A stretch of 12,062 nt of DNA, taken from positions 1 through 12,062 of the forward strand of contig CAIVAX010000099.1 of NCBI GenBank assembly GCA_903903935.1, in the 5' to 3' direction. The notes under the pieces are model-generated. The model saw only the letters and a list, made by a program, of their open reading frames with translations, did no database searches and was not told where the DNA came from. Below are positions 6,824 to 12,062 of the stretch, one piece after another; positions within the stretch are counted from its first letter, which is position 1; every line of letters begins with the position of its first letter. Source of the stretch: an uncultured Hyphomicrobiales bacterium (lineage in GTDB: Bacteria; Pseudomonadota; Alphaproteobacteria; Rhizobiales; Beijerinckiaceae). Position numbers and translations under genes: made by a program.

Positions 6824-6829
6824 ATTATA
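6824..6829 (-). promoter_or_regulatory. -10 box (TATAAT) of the DnaA-C-like/DUF6456 operon
   Basis: The minus strand reads TATAAT, a perfect -10 hexamer, 27 bases upstream of the start codon, leaving a leader of about 20 bases that contains GGAGG. No good -35 hexamer is found at 16-18 bases, so an activator may be needed or the match may be fortuitous in this AT-rich divergent region. Confidence 0.4.
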
Positions 6830-6928
6830 GGAATATTTTCGTATTAATAGGTTTTTTTACAAATTCCCCTTTTCAAATTATGCGCCCCCTCTTTCGCCAA
6901 GCGCACACTGAGATTTTTGGAGGATCTC

Positions 6929-7234
6929 ATGTTTTCATTAGCCGATAAGGATTACCACACAGGCGCTCAGCTCACTTTGCAAGGGATTGTGAAGACCGGC
7001 GCGGAGCATTATGAAAGGAATAAAGTCATTCCTCATCTATTGCCGCTCTTGCCTGACAGTCTCAGCGGACCGGAGCCGGAAACGACCCAGCGGATTGTGA
7101 AGCTCTTATCCAAAGCGCTGCGGCGCGAGCGGAATTATGGGCGCGCGGGCTCATTCGTCTATTCGCTGAACCGTCATATTGCTCTGGCTCAGGCCTTTCA
7201 CGCCGAGCAGGCGGGGCTCAAAGCGCATAGCTAG
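6929..7234 (+). CDS. small conserved-looking protein of unknown function
   Basis: The ATG at 6929 was chosen because GGAGG (6919-6923) lies 5 bases upstream; a TTG at 6917 would overlap that site. The product is 101 residues, soluble, with no signal or membrane segment. The N-terminal half is polar (SLADKDYHTGAQLTLQGIVK). The C-terminal half forms two amphipathic helices: TTQRIVKLLSKALRRERNYG, then RAGSFVYSLNRHIALAQAFHAEQ. The ending RRERNYGRAG-x4-YSLNRHIAL resembles short hypothetical proteins I have seen in Rhizobiales, but I cannot name a family. It is divergent from the DnaA-C-like gene and converges on mucR. The basic helices and context are compatible with nucleic-acid or protein binding; that is a guess. 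Confidence 0.7.
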   Translation: MFSLADKDYHTGAQLTLQGIVKTGAEHYERNKVIPHLLPLLPDSLSGPEPETTQRIVKLLSKALRRERNYGRAGSFVYSLNRHIALAQAFHAEQAGLKAHS

Positions 7235-7266
7235 CGCAGATCAGCTGGAGCCAATGACCAGTTGAG

Positions 7267-7344
7267 TTAGCGGCCCCGCCGTGTTTACAGACTTAGCGGC
7301 CCCGCCGCCTTTGCGGACTTAGCGGCCCCGCCGCCTTTGTTGGC
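7267..7344. repeat. 26-bp tandem repeat, three units, covering the mucR stop codon
   Basis: Units start at 7267, 7293 and 7319. Each begins TTAGCGGCCCCGCCG (15 identical bases), followed by 11 bases that vary (tgtttacagac, cctttgcggac, cctttgttggc). Read on the minus strand, each unit contains the last codons and TAA of mucR (CGGCGGGGCCGCTAA), so the gene end has been copied twice downstream of itself. The block occupies the space between two convergent genes and could also influence transcription ends through its GC-rich dyads. Confidence 0.85.
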
Positions 7345-7732
7345 CAAGCCCCATTTTCTTGGCCAGTTGAGATCTGGCCTTGGCATAATCGGGCGCAACC
7401 ATGGGATAATCGGGGGGCAGATTCCATTTCTCCCGATATTCCTCAGGCGACATATTATACTGCGTGCGCAGATGGCGCTTGAGTGATTTGAACTTCTTGC
7501 CATCCTCCAAGCAGACAATATAGCTGCTGGTCACTGACTTTTTGGGTGAAATAGCTGGCTTGAGCGCATCCAGTCCCAAGGCCGGTGCATCGGCCCGCAC
7601 GGTGCGCAACAAGGCAGTATAGATTTCGTTAATCAGAGCAGGCAATTCATGGGGCTGCAAAGTATTGTTGCTGACATAAGCGGCGACAATATCTGTGGCC
7701 AGTTCAATATAATTTGCTTCATTATCAATCAT
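7319..7732 (-). CDS. mucR: MucR/Ros family transcriptional regulator
   Basis: This 137-residue protein has the usual length for MucR/Ros. These proteins are H-NS-like global regulators of alphaproteobacteria that bind AT-rich DNA and control envelope polysaccharide, motility, virulence and cell-cycle genes. The N-terminal part (8-42, YIELATDIVAAYVSNNTL and LINEIYTALL) is the oligomerisation region. The C-terminal part carries the prokaryotic zinc-finger-like domain: YIVCLEDGKKFKSLKRHLRTQY, then MSPEEYREKWNLPPDYPMVAP and ARSQLAKKMGLG. Of the Ros-type ligands, Cys74 and His87 are present, while position 77 is Asp and position 91 is Gln, so zinc binding may be altered. The last residues (RRRGR) are encoded by the first copy of a 26-bp repeat. 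It is monocistronic, with an AT-rich upstream region suited to self-regulation. Confidence 0.9.
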   Translation of the reverse strand: MIDNEANYIELATDIVAAYVSNNTLQPHELPALINEIYTALLRTVRADAPALGLDALKPAISPKKSVTSSYIVCLEDGKKFKSLKRHLRTQYNMSPEEYREKWNLPPDYPMVAPDYAKARSQLAKKMGLGQQRRRGR

Positions 7733-8116
7733 ATTTGCTCACTTCTGGTTCAGACACGAGCTCAAATCACTTTTTAAAAAATTTCCGGAGCGCAATTGTG
7801 CCGGATTTCGAAAAACTGTATTTGCTTGTAGCGCTTTTTTGTCGAATATAAAAACAAAAAATGAAACTCGAATTTGATATTAAGTATTTGAAATATTTGA
7901 CTCGGCAAATCTTACTGCCGTGTCAAGTTTTCTATTTAAACATTCAAATATTAAATTTCCTTTTTAAAACATGCAATTATATCAGATGTCATAAAAGATA
8001 CATTCTGGTCTTAAGGTTTATTTGAAAGCTAAACATCGAGATCAGCGCTCAACCCGAAACATCTTAAGCTTTCGCGACGCGCGCTAAGATCTTATGGTGA
8101 GGGATCGGGGGATAAG
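7733..8116. other. AT-rich intergenic region between mucR and ptrB
   Basis: This 384-base stretch has clearly lower GC than the rest of the window, especially 7830-8030. It contains a dyad CCGG-N16-CCGG centred on CAATTG (7785-7804). It also has a stem CGGCA-N8-TGCCG (7903-7907 with 7916-7920) and long A/T arms AATATTTGA (7892-7900) and TCAAATATT (7944-7952) around it. A GANTC (CcrM) site, GACTC, is at 7899-7903. A 54-codon ORF (7861-8025, +) is open but has no ribosome binding site; I do not call it as a gene. The region most likely holds the mucR and ptrB promoters, and AT-rich DNA of this kind is what MucR binds. Confidence 0.55.
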
Positions 8117-10336
8117 ATGACATCAAGATCCGCAGCACAGTCGAAATCCAACAAGTCGAAATCCAACAAGACCAAATCCAGCAAAACTAAATCTCAACCA
8201 AGCCGGCTGACGCCGCCGCGGGCCAAGAAAATCCCCTTGGCCCTGGCGCGCCATGGTGTCAAATGGAGCGATGACTTTGCATGGATCAAGGCGGCCAATT
8301 GGCAAGAAGTGCTGCGCGATCCCGCCTACCTGCCCAAACCTATCCGCAGTCTTTTAGAGGCTGAAAACGCCTATATGGAAGCGGTCATGGCGCCCACGCG
8401 CACTTTGCAAAAGCGCTTGGTGCGCGAAATGCGTGGGCGCATGGAGGAAGATGAATCCGAGGTGCCCGCCCCCGATGGGCCCTTTGCCTATTACCAGCGC
8501 TATCGCATAGGCGGCCAGCATCCGCTGATCTGCCGACGCCCCCGCGCGGGCGGGCGCAGTAAAATCTTGCTCGATGGCGATGCACTGGCCAAGGGCAAGC
8601 CGTTTTTCTATCTCAACACGGCGGCGCATTCCCCCGATCACAGCCTGCTGGCGTGGAGCGCGGATGAAAAGGGCTCTGAGTTTTGCAATCTGCATATTCG
8701 TGATCTTAGCAAGGGTCGCGATCAGCCGAAGATCATCCCCGATACGGATGGCGATGCCCTCTGGTGCGCGGATTCAGCCGGGCTGTTTTATGTGAGGCTT
8801 GATGCCAATCACCGCCCCAATCAAGTCTTGCTGCATCGGTTGAAAGATCACGCCGCCGATCAGCTGATCTTTGAAGAGCCAGACCCGGCTTGGTTTGTGC
8901 ACATCGCCGAATGCCAATCGGGCCTTTATGGCACGATTGATATTAGCGATCATGAGACAAGCGAATCCTATCTGATCGATCTGCGCCAGCCGCACTTAGC
9001 CCCGCGCCTGATTGCCAAGCGGCAAGCCAAAGTGCGCTATGATGTCGAACATCATGGCGAGCGATTGATCATTCTCACCAATGCTGATGGCGCCGAGGAT
9101 TTCAAAATTGTCACTGCACCGCTGAATAATCCTGACAAAAGCCAATGGGTAGATTTGATCCCCCATCGCCCCGGTGTGATGATTACCGGCTTTCTTGTGT
9201 TGCAAGATTATTTAGTGCGCATCGAGCGTGAAGAGGGGCTGGCACGCATCATTGTCCATCATTTTTCCAGCGCAAAAGAACATGCCATTGCCTTTGACGA
9301 TGAAGCTTATGACATCGATTTTGATGATGTGCTGGAATTTGACACGTCTATTCTACGCTTCTCTTATTCCTCTATGGTCCGGCCTGAGGAAATCTATGAT
9401 TATGATTTGAATACGCGCGCGAGAGTTCTGCGCAAGCGCCAGAAAATTCCCTCCGGCCATGATCCCGAGCGCTATGTCACGCGGCGGCTGTTTGCCACAG
9501 CCCCTGATGGAGAAACCATTCCCATTTCGCTGCTCTATGCGCGCTCAACCAAGCTCGATGGCTCAGCGCCCTGTTTGCTGCAAGGCTATGGTGCTTATGG
9601 CTATGCCTATGAAGCCGCCTTTGGATCGAGCCGTTTTTCTTTAGTGGATCGCGGTTTTATATTTGCCATCGCTCATATTCGTGGCGGCACGGATAAGGGC
9701 TGGCGCTGGTATACATCGGGCAAGCTGGCGCAGAAACAAAACACGTTTAAGGATTTCATTGCCTGTGGCCAACATCTGGCCAATCTTAATTTCACGCGCA
9801 CAGGTCACATTGTTGCTTTGGGTCGCAGTGCGGGCGGCATGCTGATGGGCGCTGTGGCCAATCTTGCGCCCGAACTCTTCTGCGGCATTGTCGCCGGCGT
9901 GCCATTTGTTGATGTGCTCAACACCATGCTGGATGACAAACTGCCTTTGACTCCGCCCGAATGGCTGGAATGGGGCAATCCCATTGCCAGCAAGGCGGAT
10001 TTCAAAACCATTCGCGCCTATTCGCCTTATGAGAATGTGAAGGCGCAGAGCTATCCCGCCATTCTGGCCACTAGCGGATTAACCGATCCGCGCGTGACCT
10101 ATTGGGAGCCAACCAAATGGGTGGCGCAAGTGCGTGATCGCATGACGGGTGGCGGGCCGGTTCTCTTGCGCACCAATATGTCCGCTGGCCATGCAGGGTC
10201 AGCAGGGCGTTTTGATCGCTTGGATGAATTGGCGCTTGATTATGCTTTTGCGATTGCGGCGGCTCAGAGTCTGCTTACAGCTCAAGCAAAACCTCGCAAG
10301 CCAAGCGCGGCGGGTTCAACTGGCAAGAAGGGTTGA
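8117..10336 (+). CDS. ptrB: oligopeptidase B (S9A serine peptidase)
   Basis: This 739-residue S9A-family peptidase cleaves small peptides after Arg or Lys and is normally cytoplasmic. The N-terminal seven-bladed propeller (about 110-450) is followed by the alpha/beta-hydrolase domain (about 455-715). The catalytic triad is visible: Ser571 in GRSAGGMLMG, Asp657 in LTDPRVTYWEPTKWVAQ, and His692 in SAGHAGSAGRFD. Family hallmarks include YGAYGYAYEAAFG, FAIAHIRGGTDKGWRWY, PFVDVLNTMLDDKLPLT and EWGNP. It is longer than typical bacterial PtrB (under 700 residues) because of a Lys/Ser-rich N-terminal extension (about 1-40) with SKSNK repeats and no signal peptide. GGGGG about 3-6 bases before the ATG can serve as ribosome binding site. 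The 3' end overlaps the convergent gene by 21 bp. It could be called a general S9 peptidase, but the OpdB pattern is clear. Confidence 0.92.
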   Translation: MTSRSAAQSKSNKSKSNKTKSSKTKSQPSRLTPPRAKKIPLALARHGVKWSDDFAWIKAANWQEVLRDPAYLPKPIRSLLEAENAYMEAVMAPTRTLQKRLVREMRGRMEEDESEVPAPDGPFAYYQRYRIGGQHPLICRRPRAGGRSKILLDGDALAKGKPFFYLNTAAHSPDHSLLAWSADEKGSEFCNLHIRDLSKGRDQPKIIPDTDGDALWCADSAGLFYVRLDANHRPNQVLLHRLKDHAADQLIFEEPDPAWFVHIAECQSGLYGTIDISDHETSESYLIDLRQPHLAPRLIAKRQAKVRYDVEHHGERLIILTNADGAEDFKIVTAPLNNPDKSQWVDLIPHRPGVMITGFLVLQDYLVRIEREEGLARIIVHHFSSAKEHAIAFDDEAYDIDFDDVLEFDTSILRFSYSSMVRPEEIYDYDLNTRARVLRKRQKIPSGHDPERYVTRRLFATAPDGETIPISLLYARSTKLDGSAPCLLQGYGAYGYAYEAAFGSSRFSLVDRGFIFAIAHIRGGTDKGWRWYTSGKLAQKQNTFKDFIACGQHLANLNFTRTGHIVALGRSAGGMLMGAVANLAPELFCGIVAGVPFVDVLNTMLDDKLPLTPPEWLEWGNPIASKADFKTIRAYSPYENVKAQSYPAILATSGLTDPRVTYWEPTKWVAQVRDRMTGGGPVLLRTNMSAGHAGSAGRFDRLDELALDYAFAIAAAQSLLTAQAKPRKPSAAGSTGKKG
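8141..8185 (+). repeat. 15-bp tandem repeat encoding SKSNK in the ptrB N-terminus
   Basis: TCGAAATCCAACAAG occurs twice without change (8141-8155, 8156-8170). A third unit, ACCAAATCCAGCAAA (8171-8185), matches at 11 of 15 bases. The units keep the frame and encode SKSNK, SKSNK and TKSSK. They form a positively charged, probably disordered N-terminal tail that is not part of the catalytic fold. Confidence 0.85.
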
Positions 10337-11290
10337 GCGTTTTTCGATGAAAGCGCGCAATTCATTCAGACCGGAGAATCTGAAATGCCCCTTTTCCGTT
10401 TGTGCATCAATCGAGCCATCTGAAAAGAGCTGATAGGCAATGCCATCGGAATCATAGCGACGAATGATCATTCGGCCCTCGCTGGCCGGGCTCACATAGC
10501 TGTCTTGACCCAAATCGTTTTCTTGACCCAAATCGTTTTCTTGGGTCCCATAGTTATCTTGCGCATAAGCGCCGTTGAGTTCGTCTGGCTGGTAGGATTC
10601 GGCGGCAGCTGGCCATGGCCCTGCAACGACTGAGGCCATGCGCGGGGCTGTCTGAGCGTTAGCGGGGGCGGCTTGCGGAAAAGCTAGCTGCGATTGCGGC
10701 CTCAGCATTGGCATAATGGGTTCCTGCCGCTCCCAGGGTTCTTGCTTGGAACGAGAGGATTTGGCGACCGCAATTTTTGGCACCTTTTGACCCTTGCCCT
10801 TTGACTGATTGTGCGATGGCGAAGGATATTGGAGCCCAGAGGGCATATTTGGGTGACTGCCAGACCGGACGTCTTGTGAGCTGGCTCCACCTGCCCTCAG
10901 TTCATCCAACATGAAGTCTTGCATCGCCTTATCGTGCTGCACTGATGATTTGAGCTCAGCTTGAAGCGAGTTCGTGTCAGATCTGCTGTGTCCGGCCTGA
11001 GTGAGGGTTGATTTTGCCAATGCGGCCAGAGCTTGAACATGTCTGTTCAGCGCATCGAGGCGGCCCAAGGCAGCAACCAAAGCCAAAAGAATCGCACCTG
11101 ATCCCACAAGAACAGAGCCCGCGATGAGATTGGATAAAGCGCGATCAGAGGGCGCCGCCAAACCATTTTGCAGGGACATGCCAGTTTGCAGCGATAGTCC
11201 GTGCTGAAATGAAAAGCCGCTTTGCAGCGACAAGCGGGCGCCCACAAGCGCCAAACACAGACCAAAACACCCGATTAGAAACTTCATCAT
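10316..11290 (-). CDS. two-TM repeat-containing protein of unknown function
   Basis: I do not recognise a named family in this 324-residue protein. Visible parts are a signal or first membrane helix (about 3-19) and four hexapeptide repeats S-[LF]-Q-x-G-[LFM] (21-44). A second hydrophobic segment follows (about 53-77), then a helical stretch (about 78-130) and a long disordered Pro/Gln/Ser/Lys-rich region (about 130-268) with a duplicated QENDLG. The C-terminal domain (about 270-318) is compact: EGRMIIRRYDSDGIAYQLFSD, then GSIDAQTEKGHFRFSGLNELRAFIEKR. It resembles C-terminal segments of hypothetical Rhizobiales proteins with the pattern Y-x-(M/L)-(F/Y)-x-DGSI-x-A-(E/Q)-T. The first helix plus repeats may be outside the membrane. 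Start at the first of two ATGs (11290); ribosome binding site weak. Its end overlaps ptrB tail to tail by 21 bp. Confidence 0.75.
   Translation of the reverse strand: MMKFLIGCFGLCLALVGARLSLQSGFSFQHGLSLQTGMSLQNGLAAPSDRALSNLIAGSVLVGSGAILLALVAALGRLDALNRHVQALAALAKSTLTQAGHSRSDTNSLQAELKSSVQHDKAMQDFMLDELRAGGASSQDVRSGSHPNMPSGLQYPSPSHNQSKGKGQKVPKIAVAKSSRSKQEPWERQEPIMPMLRPQSQLAFPQAAPANAQTAPRMASVVAGPWPAAAESYQPDELNGAYAQDNYGTQENDLGQENDLGQDSYVSPASEGRMIIRRYDSDGIAYQLFSDGSIDAQTEKGHFRFSGLNELRAFIEKRSTLLAS
10504..10539. repeat. perfect 18-bp tandem duplication in the two-TM protein gene
   Basis: CTTGACCCAAATCGTTTT occurs at 10504-10521 and again, unchanged, at 10522-10539, with CTTG starting a third partial copy. 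On the minus strand it encodes the repeated QENDLG of the disordered region. The perfect identity suggests a recent slippage event. Confidence 0.9.
11159..11230 (-). repeat. 18-bp repeat, four units, encoding hexapeptides S-[LF]-Q-x-G-hydrophobic
   Basis: On the minus strand four in-register units follow one another: TCGCTGCAAAGCGGCTTT, TCATTTCAGCACGGACTA, TCGCTGCAAACTGGCATG and TCCCTGCAAAATGGTTTG. They encode SLQSGF, SFQHGL, SLQTGM and SLQNGL (residues 21-44), between the two hydrophobic segments of the protein. DNA divergence with amino acid conservation suggests the pattern is selected. Confidence 0.85.
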
Positions 11291-11604
11291 GTCAAAATCC
11301 GATTTTCAAAAGCAATGAATTTGGTCTTAATAATTGCCACAATACTCCAGAATTGGTTGAAACTGTGTAAACTTCGCCCCCGTTTGATCAAAGGGCGATT
11401 CGGGCCGCTTTGGGCCGGAGGGGCCCGCCAAGGTGGCTGAGCGGTTAAGGTTGATCCTGAAAAAACCCTCAGCTTTTCTCAATCAGACGCCTGCTGGTAA
11501 AAACACACTTGAACTTTTGAAAAACGGACTTGCGCCCAAAGCCCGACTGGCCCAAATAGGGGCACCCCGCTGTGCGGGATCAAGTTCAATTGGAGCAAAT
11601 GTCC
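11291..11604. other. divergent intergenic region upstream of sodB
   Basis: No convincing gene lies here. From the left, there is the 10-bp palindrome TTTGATCAAA (11383-11392), flanked by CGCCC (11375-11379) and GGGCG (11393-11397). Next comes a GC-rich dyad CGGGCC (11401-11406) with GGCCCG (11422-11427). A 20-base sequence resembling the D-arm region of tRNA-Ser follows (11431-11450), then a small stem CCCGC-TGT-GCGGG (11566-11578) shortly before the sodB ribosome binding site. The region should contain promoters for both sodB and the two-TM protein gene; I could not pick a convincing -35/-10 pair. Confidence 0.5.
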
Positions 11605-12062
11605 ATGTCATTCACGCTTCCCGACCTGCCCTATGCCTATGATGCCCTGCAGCCCTATATGTCCAAGGAGACCTTGGAATATCACCATGACAAGCATCAT
11701 CTGGCCTATGTCACCAACGGCAATAATCTGATCAAAGGCACCGAATGGGAGGGCAAGTCCCTCGAAGACGTGGTCAAGGGTTCGTTTGGCAAGAATGCCG
11801 GCCTGTTCAACAATGCTGGCCAGCATTACAACCACATGCATTTCTGGAAATGGATGAAGCCCAATGGCGGCGGCAAAATTCCCGGCGAATTGGAAAAGGC
11901 CATCATTGATGGCATTGGGTCCGTCGACAAAATGAAGGAAGAGTTCATTCAGGCGGGCGTGACCCAATTTGGCTCGGGCTGGTGCTGGCTTGCTGTCAAG
12001 GACGGCAAGGTGAGTGTTGCCAAATCCGCGAATGGCGAAAGCCCGCTGGTGCATGGCGCCAC
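11605..12062 (+). CDS. sodB: iron superoxide dismutase, partial (cut by window end)
   Basis: SodB dismutates superoxide to hydrogen peroxide and oxygen in the cytoplasm. The first 152 codons are present and the gene runs off the window. Visible are MSFTLPDLPYAYDAL, the first metal ligand His27 in LEYHHDKHH, YVTNGNN, the second ligand His77 in NNAGQHYNHMHFW, KPNGGGKI and QFGSGWCWLAV. Gln73 at the NNAGQ position is the pattern of the iron type; manganese enzymes usually have Gly there. The last two ligands (Asp and His of the WEHAYY region) lie beyond the window. GGAG (11592-11595) is 9 bases before the ATG at 11605 and only 3 before an in-frame ATG at 11599, so the second ATG was chosen; the other would add MS. 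Confidence 0.93.
   Translation, partial: MSFTLPDLPYAYDALQPYMSKETLEYHHDKHHLAYVTNGNNLIKGTEWEGKSLEDVVKGSFGKNAGLFNNAGQHYNHMHFWKWMKPNGGGKIPGELEKAIIDGIGSVDKMKEEFIQAGVTQFGSGWCWLAVKDGKVSVAKSANGESPLVHGA

Noticed and set aside
7267-7344. CRISPR-like array
   Set aside because: The shared 15-bp part with 11-bp variable parts is far too short for CRISPR repeats and spacers, and no cas gene is near.
11383-11392. FNR/CRP-type site
   Set aside because: TTGAT and ATCAA halves overlap without the required four-base spacer.
11431-11520. Complete tRNA-Ser gene
   Set aside because: Only the D-arm region matches; the anticodon stem pairs poorly, and the T-arm and the 3' acceptor strand are missing.
11433-11642. 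69-codon open frame with GTG start ahead of sodB
   Set aside because: It runs into the sodB coding start in another frame, has no ribosome binding site, and covers the tRNA-like and hairpin region.
11608-12054. 148-residue open frame antisense to sodB
   Set aside because: The plus strand encodes a clear superoxide dismutase with metal ligands; the antisense frame is a composition shadow.

Overview
The window reads as chromosomal DNA of an alphaproteobacterium, most likely of the Rhizobiales (Hyphomicrobiales). It carries several families that I know mainly or only from that group: a DUF2336 protein, DUF1491, a DUF5330 protein beside SufE, a DUF6456 protein paired with a small DnaA-domain-IV-like protein, and a MucR/Ros regulator. 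GC content is moderate. The one clearly AT-rich stretch lies between mucR and ptrB. No rRNA, intact tRNA, CRISPR array, insertion sequence or phage gene was found. The window ends inside sodB.

Layout from left to right. (1) 163-1281 (+) is a DUF2336 protein. It converges on a minus-strand set of three packed genes: a DivJ/PleC-type membrane histidine kinase (4294-2465), a membrane-anchored peptidoglycan-binding-domain protein (2532-1690) and DUF1491 (1687-1340). (2) About 300 bp with many inverted repeats and a CtrA-like TTAACCAT half-site separates the kinase from the plus-strand pair DUF5330 (4593-5012) and sufE (5069-5506). (3) sufE converges on a minus-strand coupled pair, the DnaA-C-like gene (6796-6413) and the DUF6456 gene (6416-5511), which look like a regulator or DNA-binding pair. 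(4) The small conserved-looking gene 6929-7234 (+) is divergent from that pair and converges on mucR (7732-7319). The end of mucR is embedded in a 26-bp sequence repeated three times. (5) An AT-rich intergenic region separates mucR from ptrB (oligopeptidase B, 8117-10336, +). The 3' end of ptrB overlaps by 21 bp a convergent two-TM protein gene (11290-10316) that is full of short tandem repeats. (6) A 310-bp region with a palindrome, hairpins and a fragment resembling the D-arm of tRNA-Ser precedes sodB (11605 to the end).

Most genes are ordinary housekeeping or regulatory genes. The kinase is a plausible cell-cycle or envelope sensor. SufE supplies sulfur for Fe-S assembly, SodB removes superoxide, PtrB degrades basic oligopeptides, and MucR is a global H-NS-like regulator. 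I do not see a clearly new multi-gene system. The most unusual feature is a set of short in-register tandem repeats (15, 16, 18 and 26 bp) at gene ends and in low-complexity protein segments. Next come the triplicated mucR stop-codon region, a perfect 11-bp hairpin inside the end of sufE, the inverted repeats at the DUF5330 start, and the tRNA-Ser-like fragment ahead of sodB.
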